DNA of 39,072 bases from Xanthomonas cannabis pv. cannabis (GCF_000802365.1 NZ_JSZE01000039.1:1-39072), one strand, 5' to 3'; shown: positions 9,160 to 20,431, counted from the stretch's first letter. A program made the numbers and translations. Notes: a model not told the origin generated them from the letters alone.

Positions 9160-9567
9160 GGCAACGGGTTTGGGCACGGTGATCTTCAAACCCTTGAAGT
9201 AGTCGCGGAAAAAGCCCTCGTCGCGGGTAATCAAGCCGTCGCACTGAAGCATCGCGTGGGCGCCGATCAAAAAATCCGCCACCACCCGCTCGCGCTTGCC
9301 GCCGCGCGCGCGGAAGCGCTTGTTCATGTGGCCGGCGCGCACCGCCGCCGCCTCCTGGGTGGCCTCGTAACGCACCCCGATCGAGGCCAGGGTCTCCATC
9401 AGGTCGACCTGGGTGTCGAGCATGGCCAGCACTTCGGCCACCACCGCATCGCAGACCACGACCTCGTCGCGCGCTAGCGCATCGCCGATGCAGATCTCCG
9501 ACACCTCGCCGTAGACGGGGTCGCCGATCAAAATATCGAGCAGCACCGAGGAATCCAGGGCGATCAT
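9157..9567 (-). CDS. PIN-domain toxin, VapC-like ribonuclease
   Basis: The 136-residue protein is a single PIN domain. The acidic metal-binding residues are D5 (ALDSSVLLD), E45 (VVAEVLAM), D98 (VVADFLIGAHA) and D116 (LITRDEGFF), the usual PIN quartet. VapC-type toxins cleave tRNA or other RNA when released from the antitoxin. Its ATG overlaps the stop of the upstream antitoxin gene by four bases, the standard coupling in such pairs. A 12-bp direct repeat sits on its stop codon. The family call is firm. The RNA target, and whether the pair is active, cannot be judged from sequence. Confidence 0.9.
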   Translation of the reverse strand: MIALDSSVLLDILIGDPVYGEVSEICIGDALARDEVVVCDAVVAEVLAMLDTQVDLMETLASIGVRYEATQEAAAVRAGHMNKRFRARGGKRERVVADFLIGAHAMLQCDGLITRDEGFFRDYFKGLKITVPKPVA

Positions 9568-9812
9568 GGGTCGAACGGGTCCCCGGGGGCACGGCCGCGA
9601 ATGGCGCGCATGGCCTCGTCCGTGCTGGTCAGGCCATCGACCAGCTTGAACTTGCCGCGCACCTTGCGCAGCGCCTCGCTGACGTCCTTGCGCAGGATGA
9701 TGCGCCCGCCGTCGAGCTCGATCTTCAGCGTGGTGCCCTTGGTCAGGCCCAGGGCGTCGCGCACGGCCTTGGGCAGGGTGATCTGTCCGCGTTCGGCAAC
9801 GGTGGCTTCCAT
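9564..9812 (-). CDS. AbrB/MazE-type antitoxin of the PIN toxin
   Basis: The 82-residue protein opens with a swapped-hairpin AbrB DNA-binding domain (about residues 3-45), with the family pattern VAERGQITLPKAVRDALGL and a following IELDGGRIIL strand pair. The C-terminal half (about 46-82) would wrap the toxin. I chose the ATG at 9812 because GGAG lies seven bases upstream; the ATG at 9818 would sit almost on top of that site, and a third in-frame start lies at 9836. Such antitoxins usually repress their own promoter. The upstream gap has CGTACT at 9845-9850 and 9859-9864, a candidate but unproven operator. Confidence 0.88.
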   Translation of the reverse strand: MEATVAERGQITLPKAVRDALGLTKGTTLKIELDGGRIILRKDVSEALRKVRGKFKLVDGLTSTDEAMRAIRGRAPGDPFDP

Positions 9813-9836
9813 GAGCATGCTCCAGAAAGTATGCAC

Positions 9837-9959
9837 ATATGATACGTACTTACGATGTCGTACTCAAGCTTGCAGATCGCGCCGGACACACCGTGCGTAC
9901 ACACTGAATCGCTCAGAATATGGTCCTACCTAAAGCCTTAGACGCCATAGGAGTGACGC
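9837..9959. promoter_or_regulatory. Divergent promoter region of the antitoxin gene and acnA
   Basis: This is the only space for the promoters of the leftward toxin-antitoxin genes and the rightward acnA. It is noticeably AT-richer than its flanks near 9830-9865. A direct repeat CGTACT (9845-9850, 9859-9864, period 14) could be an operator. AGGAG at about 9949-9953 is the acnA ribosome site. No clean -35/-10 pair stands out. Confidence 0.45.
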
Positions 9960-12728
<2,769 letters not shown>

Positions 12729-12754
12729 CGCCCCTCCCAGCGCGTGTTGCCCCC

Positions 12755-12782
12755 GACATTCCCGCCTGCTGGCGGGAATGTC
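12755..12782 (+). terminator. Hairpin terminator after acnA
   Basis: Bases 12755-12766 and 12771-12782 make a perfect 12-bp stem (GACATTCCCGCC and complement) around the tetraloop TGCT, 26 bases after the acnA stop. There is no clear T-run, so termination strength is uncertain. Confidence 0.7.
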
Positions 12783-13052
12783 GTCTCTGGGTTGGCCCGC
12801 TCCGGCGTCGGCGCATTCGCGCGCACGGCGACACCTGCTCCCGTTTACTGTAAGTCGCCAGTCATACCCAAACGCGCCTGGGCGCCCGTGCACGGCCCTG
12901 CATCGGCATGCAGGCAGCGCTGGGCATCGGCGCCCACGACGCACCCCTTGGCTGACGCCCGCCCAGGCAGCGGACGCGACGCAGGCGCCAACGCGCGATG
13001 ACGACGGCGGTGGCGGCAACGTGGGGCGTCATGCGGCACACGCACAGCAGGC
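12783..13052. other. Intergenic stretch with no recognised gene
   Basis: Between the acnA hairpin and the leftward lipoprotein gene I see no gene, RNA or repeat. Several open frames cross it, as expected in GC-rich DNA, but none has a ribosome site or recognisable sequence. Termination of the leftward lipoprotein transcript must occur somewhere here. Confidence 0.6.
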
Positions 13053-13499
13053 TCACCGGCCGGCCGGTGCCCATTGCGCGTGATAGAGCTGCCAGTCGCC
13101 GTCCTGCAGGCGCCATCCGGTCGTCACCTGGTAGGTGTGCGCCTGCTCGGGCACCCAGCGCCCATCGCCCCCGGTGACCAGCGCGGTGAAGCTGGCGGTC
13201 GCCGTCGTGCCTTGCAGTCGCACGTCCATCGGCCCCAGGGTGAGGCCGATCTTGCGGTGGCCCAGCAACTGCAGCTGCAGCATGCGACGCAGGCCGGCCG
13301 TGTCCAGGCCCTGCGCACCCACGAAATCGGCCGCCACGAGCTGCATCGCCTCGCCGACATCGCGTGCCTCGATTGCCGCCTGCATCTGCGCCACGCGTTG
13401 CCGAACGCGCTGCTCTGGCGCAGGACGTGCACATCCACAAAGCAGCACGGTCCACGCAAGCACCAGCAGCCACTGCCGCCAGTGAATCCTGCCCTGCAT
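13053..13499 (-). CDS. Small lipoprotein, possibly NTF2-like
   Basis: The 148-residue product begins with a short basic stretch and a hydrophobic segment (about residues 8-22) ending in LLCGC, a fair lipobox, so it is probably a lipid-anchored envelope protein. The remainder (DVGEAMQLVAADFVG, then alternating strands ending TTGWRLQDGDWQLYHAQW) looks like the NTF2-like/SnoaL fold used for small-ligand binding; this is fold-level inference. An in-frame GTG one codon upstream (13502) is an alternative start, with AAGG six to nine bases before either. It is divergent from rpfB, with a shared gap of under 100 bases. Its function, and any link to DSF signalling, are unknown. Confidence 0.8.
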   Translation of the reverse strand: MQGRIHWRQWLLVLAWTVLLCGCARPAPEQRVRQRVAQMQAAIEARDVGEAMQLVAADFVGAQGLDTAGLRRMLQLQLLGHRKIGLTLGPMDVRLQGTTATASFTALVTGGDGRWVPEQAHTYQVTTGWRLQDGDWQLYHAQWAPAGR

Positions 13500-13596
13500 C
13501 ACGCTTCGCCTTTTCCATTCATGACGGTATGCTGCCAGTTGTTGTCACGCCGTGGAACACACTGCGGCGCGTCGAGAACACCCTGGAGGGGGGCAG

Positions 13597-15279
13597 ATGA
13601 ATCAGGCACGTCCTTGGTTGCAAAGTTATCCGGCCGGCGTCGCCGCCGAGATCGATCTGGAGCAGTTCCGCACGGTCGCCGAGGTGTTTGCGACCTCGGT
13701 CAGCCGCTTTGCCGATCGTCCTGCGTATCACAGCTTCGGCAAGACCATCACCTACCGGCAGGCCGATCAGCTGGTCGACCAGTTTGCTGCCTATCTGCTG
13801 GGCGAGCTGCAGCTCAAGAAAGGCGACCGCGTCGCCCTGATGATGCCCAACTGCCTGCAATACCCGATCGCCACCTTCGGCATCCTGCGTGCCGGCCTGA
13901 CCGTGGTGAACGTCAATCCGCTCTACACACCGCGTGAGTTGAAGCACCAGCTGATCGACTCCGGTGCCAGCGTGCTGGTGGTCATCGACAACTTCGGCAC
14001 CACCGTGCAGCAGGTCATCGCCGACACGCAGGTCAGGCAGGTGATCACCACCGGCCTGGGCGACATGCTTGGCTTTCCGAAGGGCGCGCTGGTCAACTTC
14101 GTCGTCAAGTACGTCAAGAAACTGGTGCCGGAGTACCGCATCAAGGGCGCGATCCGCTTCCGCGAGGCGCTGGCGCTGGGCCGCAAGCACAAGGTGCCGA
14201 CCCTGCAGATCGAAGCGGACGACATCGCGTTCCTGCAATACACCGGCGGCACCACCGGCGTGGCCAAGGGCGCGATGCTGACCCACCGCAACCTGGTGGC
14301 CAACATGCAGCAGGCGCACCAGTGGCTGGCCGGCACCGGCAAGATGGAGGAAGGCAACGAGGTCGTCATCACCGCGCTGCCGCTGTACCACATCTTCGCA
14401 TTGACGGCGAACGGCCTGGTCTTCATGAAGATCGGCGGTTGCAATCACCTGATCAGCAATCCGCGCGACATGCCCGGCTTCGTCAAGGAACTGAAGAAGA
14501 CCCGCTTCACCGCCTTCACCGGCGTCAACACACTGTTCAACGGCCTGCTCAATACGCCCGGCTTCGATCAGGTCGATTTTTCCTCGCTCAAGATGACCCT
14601 GGGCGGCGGCATGGCCGTACAGCGCTCGGTGGCCGAACGCTGGAAGAAAGTGACCGGGCTGACCCTGGTCGAGGCCTATGGCCTGACCGAAACCTCACCG
14701 GCCGCCTGCATCAACCCGATGGACCTGAAAGACTACAACGGCGCGATCGGCCTGCCGATTCCGTCCACCGATGCCTGCATCAAGGACGACGCCGGCGTGG
14801 CGCTGCCGGTCGGCGAGATCGGCGAGTTGTGCATCAAGGGCCCGCAGGTGATGAAGGGCTACTGGAAGAAGCCCGACGAAACCGCCAAGGTGATGGACGA
14901 CGACGGCTGGCTGCACACCGGCGACATCGCGCGCATGGACGAGCGTGGCTTTGTCTACATCGTCGACCGCAAGAAGGACATGATTCTGGTGTCCGGCTTC
15001 AACGTCTACCCGAACGAAATCGAAGACGTGATCGCCACCCTGCCCGGCGTGCTGGAAGTGGCAGCGGTCGGCGTGCCGGATGAAAAATCCGGTGAAATCG
15101 TCAAGGCCGTGATCGTGAAGAAGGACCCCGCCCTGACCGCCGAGGACGTGAAAGCCCATTGCCGTGCCAACCTGACCGGCTACAAGCAGCCCAGGGTGAT
15201 CGAGTTCCGCAAGGAACTGCCGAAAACCAACGTCGGCAAGATCCTGCGCCGCGAACTGCGGGATGCGCCCAAGGCATAA
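13597..15279 (+). CDS. rpfB: RpfB, long-chain fatty acyl-CoA ligase
   Basis: RpfB activates fatty acids to acyl-CoA and is a FadD homologue; published work ties it to turnover of the DSF signal made by RpfF. The 560-residue protein matches the known length. It has the AMP-binding signature [12 protein letters not shown], the YGLTETSP adenine-contacting block, the hinge [13 protein letters not shown] and the C-terminal catalytic lysine region [14 protein letters not shown]. The start at 13597 is backed by GGAGGGG about eight bases upstream; in-frame codons back to 13552 lack a site. A terminator-like hairpin separates it from rpfF, so rpfF can probably also be transcribed on its own. Confidence 0.97.
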   Translation: MNQARPWLQSYPAGVAAEIDLEQFRTVAEVFATSVSRFADRPAYHSFGKTITYRQADQLVDQFAAYLLGELQLKKGDRVALMMPNCLQYPIATFGILRAGLTVVNVNPLYTPRELKHQLIDSGASVLVVIDNFGTTVQQVIADTQVRQVITTGLGDMLGFPKGALVNFVVKYVKKLVPEYRIKGAIRFREALALGRKHKVPTLQIEADDIAFLQYTGGTTGVAKGAMLTHRNLVANMQQAHQWLAGTGKMEEGNEVVITALPLYHIFALTANGLVFMKIGGCNHLISNPRDMPGFVKELKKTRFTAFTGVNTLFNGLLNTPGFDQVDFSSLKMTLGGGMAVQRSVAERWKKVTGLTLVEAYGLTETSPAACINPMDLKDYNGAIGLPIPSTDACIKDDAGVALPVGEIGELCIKGPQVMKGYWKKPDETAKVMDDDGWLHTGDIARMDERGFVYIVDRKKDMILVSGFNVYPNEIEDVIATLPGVLEVAAVGVPDEKSGEIVKAVIVKKDPALTAEDVKAHCRANLTGYKQPRVIEFRKELPKTNVGKILRRELRDAPKA

Positions 15280-15321
15280 ACCGGCAGCACCGTGATCGAC
15301 CGGGGCGTTCAGCCTCCAGGC

Positions 15322-15361
15322 ACGCCCGCAACGCCGCAAGGCCTTGCGGGCGTTCGCTTTT
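15322..15361 (+). terminator. Terminator between rpfB and rpfF
   Basis: ACGCCCGCAA (15322-15331) pairs perfectly with TTGCGGGCGT (15344-15353) over a 12-base loop that can pair further inside. TCGCTTTT follows. It lies about 42 bases after the rpfB stop and would reduce read-through into rpfF, implying a separate rpfF promoter in 15362-15440. Confidence 0.75.
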
Positions 15362-15456
15362 GCACGCATAGAATCGGATGTCGGCGCACGCTCAGGCGTT
15401 CACCCTTTTCTCCGTCCGCAAGGCAGCCGGCCGGACGGTCTTCACGGAGAATCACC

Positions 15457-16326
15457 ATGTCTGCAGTTCAACCCTTCATTCGCACCAATATCGGCTCCAC
15501 CCTCCGCATCATCGAAGAACCGCAGCGTGACGTGTACTGGATCCATATGCATGCCGACCTGGCCATCAACCCGGGGCGCGCCTGCTTTTCGACGCGCCTG
15601 GTCGACGACATCACCGGCTATCAGACCAACCTGGGCCAGCGCCTCACCACCGCCGGCGTACTCGCGCCGCACGTGGTGCTGGCCTCGGACAGCGACGTGT
15701 TCAATCTCGGCGGCGACCTGGCCCTGTTCTGCCAGCTGATTCGCGAAGGCGACCGCGCGCGCCTGCTCGACTACGCACAGCGCTGCGTGCGCGGCGTGCA
15801 TGCCTTCCACGTCGGCCTGGGCGCGCGTGCGCACAGCATTGCACTTGTGCAGGGCAATGCGCTGGGCGGGGGCTTCGAAGCGGCGCTGAGCTGCCACACC
15901 ATCATTGCCGAGGAAGGCGTGATGATGGGGCTGCCCGAAGTGCTGTTCGACCTGTTCCCGGGCATGGGCGCCTATTCCTTCATGTGCCAGCGTGTCAGCG
16001 CGCAGCTGGCGCAGAAGATCATGCTCGAAGGCAATCTGTATTCGGCCGAGGAACTGCTCGGCATGGGGCTGGTGGATCGCGTGGTGCCGCGCGGCCAGGG
16101 TATCGCCGCGGTGGAACAGGTCATCCGCGAGAGCAAGCGCACCCCGCACGCCTGGGCAGCGATGCAGCAGGTGCGCGAGATGACCACCGCCGTGCCGCTG
16201 GAGGAGATGATGCGCATCACCGAGATCTGGGTCGACACGGCGATGCAGCTCGGCGAGAAATCGCTGCGCACGATGGACCGCCTGGTGCGCGCGCAGTCGC
16301 GGCGCTCCGGGCTCGACGCGGGCTGA
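15457..16326 (+). CDS. rpfF: RpfF, DSF synthase (enoyl-CoA hydratase/thioesterase family)
   Basis: RpfF makes DSF, cis-11-methyl-2-dodecenoic acid, from a 3-hydroxyacyl-ACP by dehydration and thioester cleavage. The 289-residue crotonase-fold protein has the two catalytic glutamates at the published positions: E141 (GGGFEAALSC) and E161 (MGLPEVLFDLFPGMG). GGAGA lies seven bases before the ATG at 15457. The frame is open upstream, but those codons contain the rpfB terminator hairpin. RpfF is also known to be held inactive by binding RpfC. The gene ends 12 bases from the end of rpfC, which runs the other way. Confidence 0.98.
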   Translation: MSAVQPFIRTNIGSTLRIIEEPQRDVYWIHMHADLAINPGRACFSTRLVDDITGYQTNLGQRLTTAGVLAPHVVLASDSDVFNLGGDLALFCQLIREGDRARLLDYAQRCVRGVHAFHVGLGARAHSIALVQGNALGGGFEAALSCHTIIAEEGVMMGLPEVLFDLFPGMGAYSFMCQRVSAQLAQKIMLEGNLYSAEELLGMGLVDRVVPRGQGIAAVEQVIRESKRTPHAWAAMQQVREMTTAVPLEEMMRITEIWVDTAMQLGEKSLRTMDRLVRAQSRRSGLDAG

Positions 16327-16338
16327 TGCGTCGGCGGT

Positions 16339-18519
16339 CTATTCGCTACTACGGGGGGAGCACTCGTCGTCCTTGACGCCTCGCACGCGTGCGTCGAGTG
16401 CATCCTTGCCCGCCGTCAATTGCTCACGCAGCACGGACAGGCGCTGCCGCCATTCGGCCTGCAACTGCCAATCGGCCATGCGCATCAACTCGCCGCCGTT
16501 GGTGGCCACCTGCGCCAGACCCAGGTTGCTGGCAACGCCACGTAGCGCATGCGCGCTCTCGCGCAATTGCTCCCAGTCCGAGCGCGTGCCATCGCGCTCG
16601 ATCGCAGCCACGCAGTTTTGCGCATCTTCCAAGCATTGCCGTACGAACTGACGTTCGAACTCGTCGCCCATGCCCAATGCCGCCAGCTCGTCCAGCACGC
16701 TCGCATCCAGCACGCCTTCGAAACTGGTCGGCAACTGCACCGTGGTGGCCGGGCTCGCCAACGGGCGCGTGCTCACCGCCAGATCGGCCAGGGTGTCGAG
16801 CAGTTTGGCCGCCACTACCGGCTTGGCCAGGAAGGCGCGTGCACCGGCCTGCTCGCAGCCGCGGATGGCTTCGGGCGTCACGTCGGCGCTGAGCACCACC
16901 ACCGGCGTGTAGCGCATGCCGCTGGCCTGCATCACCCGCAGTTGCTTGAGCATGTCCAGGCCATTCATGCCCGGCATGTGCAGATCCACGATCACCGCGT
17001 CGAAGTCTTCATCGGCCATGGCATCGAGCACCTGCTCGGCACCATTGACGCACAGCACCTTGTGCCCTGCCTTTTCCAGCAGGCGCTGCAGCACCATGCG
17101 GTTGGCTTCGTGGTCGTCGGCCACCAGCATGCGCATGCTGCGCACGCGGGCGCGGTGACGCAGGAACGGGTTGGAGAAGGCGATGACGTTGGACGCCTCC
17201 AGCTCGTCGGGTACCTCTTCCAGCGCACTGGCCGCCGCGCGGCTGGGGGCGGCCCTGGACGGCTCGCCGATCGTCAGCGGCAACTCGAACCAGAACACGC
17301 TACCGCTGGGCTTGTTCTCCCTGAACCCGATGCTGCCGCCCATCGCCTCCACCAGGCCCTTGGCAATCGTGGTGCCCAGCCCGGTGCCCTCGTAGCGTCG
17401 TGACAATCCGACGTCGGCCTGCTCGAAGGCCTCGAACAGCCGCGGGCGCATGTCCAGCGGTACGCCAATGCCGCTGTCTTCGACTTCGAAACGCAGCCGC
17501 ACCGACTGCTCGGCACTGCCGGAGAGCCGCGTGACCCGCAGCAGCACGTGCCCGTATTCGGTGAACTTGACCGCATTGCCGACCAGGTTGAGCAACACCT
17601 GGCGCAGATGGCCGGTATCGCCCTTGAGCAGGTCCGGCACGTCGGCGGCCACCTGCATGGCGTAGTCCAGCCCGCGCGTCCTGGCCTGCGGCTGCAGGAT
17701 CATGCTGACCGAACCGATCAGCTCACGCAGCGAAAAATCGCGCTGATCGATCCGGATCTTGCCAGCTTCGATCGCCGAGATGTCCAGTACCTCTTCCACC
17801 AGCGACAGCAGGCTGCGCGCCGATGCCTGGATGGTGTTGAGGCATTCCTTCTGCTCCGCGTCCAGGCGCGTGGTCGCCAACACTTCGGTCATGCCCGACA
17901 ACCCGTTGAGGGGGGTGCGGAACTCGTGGCTCATGTTGGCCAGAAAGCGGCTCTTGGCCTGGTTGGCATGGCGCGCCTCGCGCACGGCGCGGGTCATCGC
18001 ACGCAGCAGCGAGTCGAAATACAGCGGCACCGCGATCAGGCCCAGCCACAGGCCCCAGCTGAGATACGGATTGGCCTTCCAGTACGGCGAGATCAGGATC
18101 GCACTGAGAAAGCACAGGCTGCCCATCGCGGTCGCCGCACGCAGATAGTTGCTGCCATAGCGCAGGCCATTACCGATGGTCACCCACATGCACACCGCAT
18201 ACAGTGGCGAGGCCGGCTCGCCCTGGATCGCCATGATGGCGCCGGTGCAGGTGTAGTCCAGCAGCATGCCGATCAGGCGGCGCGTATGCGAGACCTGCGG
18301 TCGCAGCAGGATGGCCACCATCAGGCCCAGCGACACCACCAGCTCGCCGACCAGGATCAGCCAAGTGGCCATCAAGGTATCGCCATGGGTGTGCTGATAG
18401 CGCCAGCCCAGGTACGAAATGAACAACGTGGTGATGATGATGCGGATCAGGTTTTGTGCGTGTTCCGTATCCGCCCGCCCGGACAGGCGTCGTTTCAACC
18501 ATGGCAAGGGAGACGTCAT
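16339..18519 (-). CDS. rpfC: RpfC, hybrid sensor histidine kinase for DSF
   Basis: RpfC detects DSF at the inner membrane, passes phosphate to RpfG and restrains RpfF by direct binding. The 726-residue protein has an N-terminal region with about five membrane helices (about 22-170), a dimerisation/phosphoacceptor domain with H198 (FLANMSHEFRTPLN), an ATPase domain (NLVGNAVKF, EDSGIGVP, GTGLGTTIAKGL), a receiver domain with D512 (VIVDLHMPGMNG) and a C-terminal HPt domain with H657 (SAHALRG). These positions equal those in X. campestris. The ATG at 18519 lies seven bases after the rpfH stop, with GAGG spanning it. The frame stays open upstream, but that part overlaps rpfH. Confidence 0.98.
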   Translation of the reverse strand: MTSPLPWLKRRLSGRADTEHAQNLIRIIITTLFISYLGWRYQHTHGDTLMATWLILVGELVVSLGLMVAILLRPQVSHTRRLIGMLLDYTCTGAIMAIQGEPASPLYAVCMWVTIGNGLRYGSNYLRAATAMGSLCFLSAILISPYWKANPYLSWGLWLGLIAVPLYFDSLLRAMTRAVREARHANQAKSRFLANMSHEFRTPLNGLSGMTEVLATTRLDAEQKECLNTIQASARSLLSLVEEVLDISAIEAGKIRIDQRDFSLRELIGSVSMILQPQARTRGLDYAMQVAADVPDLLKGDTGHLRQVLLNLVGNAVKFTEYGHVLLRVTRLSGSAEQSVRLRFEVEDSGIGVPLDMRPRLFEAFEQADVGLSRRYEGTGLGTTIAKGLVEAMGGSIGFRENKPSGSVFWFELPLTIGEPSRAAPSRAAASALEEVPDELEASNVIAFSNPFLRHRARVRSMRMLVADDHEANRMVLQRLLEKAGHKVLCVNGAEQVLDAMADEDFDAVIVDLHMPGMNGLDMLKQLRVMQASGMRYTPVVVLSADVTPEAIRGCEQAGARAFLAKPVVAAKLLDTLADLAVSTRPLASPATTVQLPTSFEGVLDASVLDELAALGMGDEFERQFVRQCLEDAQNCVAAIERDGTRSDWEQLRESAHALRGVASNLGLAQVATNGGELMRMADWQLQAEWRQRLSVLREQLTAGKDALDARVRGVKDDECSPRSSE

Positions 18520-18526
18520 AGAAGCC

Positions 18527-19153
18527 TCAGACGCGCGGTGGCGTCGCTGGTGTGGGAATCCGTTCGTGCGTCGCTGCCGCGTCGCCGATCCTGTGGGGCA
18601 ACCGCGCAACGCACGCGTCCGCGCCCTCGTGTAACAGACGCAACAATGACATGGGAATGATGACCAGCGCACCCAATAGCGCGATCGCCAGCTCCAGTTG
18701 TTGCTGCCAGTACACACTATTGGCAAGTGTCATACCGAAACTGAGCGCACCCATTGCGGTGGCCGTCTGCAGGGCATGGCTGCCAAAGCGCAGGCCATTG
18801 CCGATGGTGACCCATAGCAATACCACCGACAGGCAGGCCATCGGCGCGCCGAACCAGGTCATGGCCAGACCGATCAGGCCATAGTCGGCCAGCATGCCGA
18901 GCGTGCGGCGCAGATGCGAGCGCCGTGGCCTCACCACTATCCACGCGAAGATCAGCACTGCCCCGGCCTGCCCGACTGCGATCATGCCCAGCAGCAGCTG
19001 CAGTTGGTGCCGGGGCAATTGCCAGTGCGAGGCGAATGCCAGGGTGTAGGCCAGGATCAGCAGGATCATGACGATGCGCACCATCGCCTGGCCATGCTCG
19101 CTGTCGGGACGCCGCGCAAGCCGGTCCCGCAGCTGGCCGAGCACCGCCCTCAC
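18527..19153 (-). CDS. rpfH: RpfH, membrane sensor-like protein resembling the RpfC input domain
   Basis: The 208-residue product is mostly membrane-embedded, with about five hydrophobic segments, and has no kinase or receiver domain. It aligns along the RpfC input region: RRPDSEHGQAMVRIVM against RpfC SGRADTEHAQNLIRII, and VTIGNGLRFGSHALQTATAMG against VTIGNGLRYGSNYLRAATAMG. The frame ends with a short tail lacking the HisKA helix. I start it at GTG 19153, one base after the rpfG stop, because similarity to RpfC begins just after it; a GTG three codons further on is an alternative. It is cotranscribed with rpfG and rpfC. Its biochemical role is not established. Confidence 0.88.
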   Translation of the reverse strand: MRAVLGQLRDRLARRPDSEHGQAMVRIVMILLILAYTLAFASHWQLPRHQLQLLLGMIAVGQAGAVLIFAWIVVRPRRSHLRRTLGMLADYGLIGLAMTWFGAPMACLSVVLLWVTIGNGLRFGSHALQTATAMGALSFGMTLANSVYWQQQLELAIALLGALVIIPMSLLRLLHEGADACVARLPHRIGDAAATHERIPTPATPPRV

Positions 19154-19154
19154 C

Positions 19155-20291
19155 TCACACCCCGGGTCGCGCCGATGCGGTGGAGAATTCCCCGCAGATC
19201 TGGTCAAGCTGCGCACGGCCGCGCAGCAACGCATCCACGCAGCGCGGATCGAACAGGCGGCCGCGCTGCGCGTACAGATAGGCCAGTGCGGCATCCATCG
19301 TCCACGCTTCCTTGTACGGGCGCGGCGACAGCAAGGCGTCGAACACGTCGGCCACCGCCACGATGCGCGCCTCCAGCGGAATCGCTTCGCCGACCAGTCC
19401 ATCCGGATAGCCGGTGCCGTCGTAGCGCTCGTGGTGGCGCAGCGCGATCAGGGCACCGACCTGGATGAAGCGGTTCTGGCTGCCGCTGAGCAGCTCGTAG
19501 CCGATCCGCGGGTGGCGCTTCATGACGCTCATCTCGTCGTCGGTGAGCTTGCCCGGCTTGAGCAGCACCGCATCGGGAATGGCGATCTTGCCCATGTCGT
19601 GCAGCGGCGCGGCCATCTCGATGATGCGCACTTCTTCTTCCGACAACCCCAGTTGCTCGGCGATCAGGCCGGCAACGTGCGACATGCGCTCCAGGAACGC
19701 GCTGGTGCCCGAATCGCGGTACTCGATGGCGCGCGCCAGCCGCGACAAGGTTTCGCGCTCGCGCTCCTCGACCTCGTTCATGCTGGCCAGCAGGCGTTGC
19801 TCCAGCGACAGCGCGCGTTGCTTGACGCTTTCGCTCTGCTGGCGCAGCTGCAGCAGGTTGGAACACCGCGCGCGCAATTCGCGCGGGCGGATCGGCTTGA
19901 CCAGGAAGTCGATCACACCGGCTTCCAGCGCTGCCTGGCGAATCGGCTCGTCGCCGACGATGGTGATCAGGATGATCGGAATGTCGCGATGACTGGGCAG
20001 CCGGCGCAGCCGGCGTGCGAACTCCAGACCATCCATGCCCGGCATGCGGTAGTCGAGCAGCAACAGATCCACGCGCCCGGCCTCGCACCATGCCAACGCG
20101 TCGAGCGGGTCGCCGAAATCGTGGACCTTCAGTTCCGGCGCGATGTCCTCGATGACATGGCGCAGCATCGTCCGCGCAGACAGCTGGTCATCGACAATGA
20201 CGATGTTCAATCCCAGATCCGCCTTTTCCGCCCAGCTTCCCCATGTATCCGCCGACACGATGCCGTCCGGACTCCCTAAAACATCCTGCAT
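19155..20291 (-). CDS. rpfG: RpfG, HD-GYP cyclic-di-GMP phosphodiesterase response regulator
   Basis: RpfG receives the DSF signal from RpfC and degrades cyclic-di-GMP, relieving repression of virulence genes. The 378-residue protein has an N-terminal receiver domain (about 28-145) with acceptor D80 (DLLLLDYRMPGMDG), a coiled linker (about 147-185), and an HD-GYP domain with H231-D232 (APLHDMGKIAIPD) and G294-Y295-P296 (HERYDGTGYPDG). All metal and catalytic positions are present, so it should be active. GAGGAGC precedes the ATG at 20291; in-frame codons further upstream lack a site. It is the first gene of rpfG-rpfH-rpfC, and its promoter must lie in 20292-20431. Confidence 0.98.
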   Translation of the reverse strand: MQDVLGSPDGIVSADTWGSWAEKADLGLNIVIVDDQLSARTMLRHVIEDIAPELKVHDFGDPLDALAWCEAGRVDLLLLDYRMPGMDGLEFARRLRRLPSHRDIPIILITIVGDEPIRQAALEAGVIDFLVKPIRPRELRARCSNLLQLRQQSESVKQRALSLEQRLLASMNEVEERERETLSRLARAIEYRDSGTSAFLERMSHVAGLIAEQLGLSEEEVRIIEMAAPLHDMGKIAIPDAVLLKPGKLTDDEMSVMKRHPRIGYELLSGSQNRFIQVGALIALRHHERYDGTGYPDGLVGEAIPLEARIVAVADVFDALLSPRPYKEAWTMDAALAYLYAQRGRLFDPRCVDALLRGRAQLDQICGEFSTASARPGV

Positions 20292-20431
20292 AGCCGTTGC
20301 TCCTCTATCCCGAGAACGGAAAAGCGATGACGTCGACCCCTCTGTCGACTCCCCCGAACGATACGCTGTTCGAGGCTCCGCCCTAGCATATGCAGTATCT
20401 GTGCCGTGAGCACGCGCTTGGCACAAAAAAG
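20292..20431 (-). promoter_or_regulatory. Promoter region of rpfG-rpfH-rpfC
   Basis: This is the gap between lysS and rpfG. TATGCT at about 20385-20390 on the minus strand could be a -10 box, but no good -35 box is seen. No terminator for lysS is obvious: the run of A at 20425-20430 is on the wrong side of the nearby inverted repeat. Read-through from lysS into rpfG is therefore possible. Confidence 0.3.

Noticed and set aside
12862-13518. 218-codon minus-strand frame overlapping the lipoprotein gene
   Set aside because: Arginine- and glycine-rich, out of phase with the lipoprotein frame that has a signal sequence and lipobox.
20400-20431. Inverted repeat with A6 considered as a lysS terminator
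   Set aside because: On the minus strand the T6 comes before the stem, not after it, and the stem is only five base pairs.
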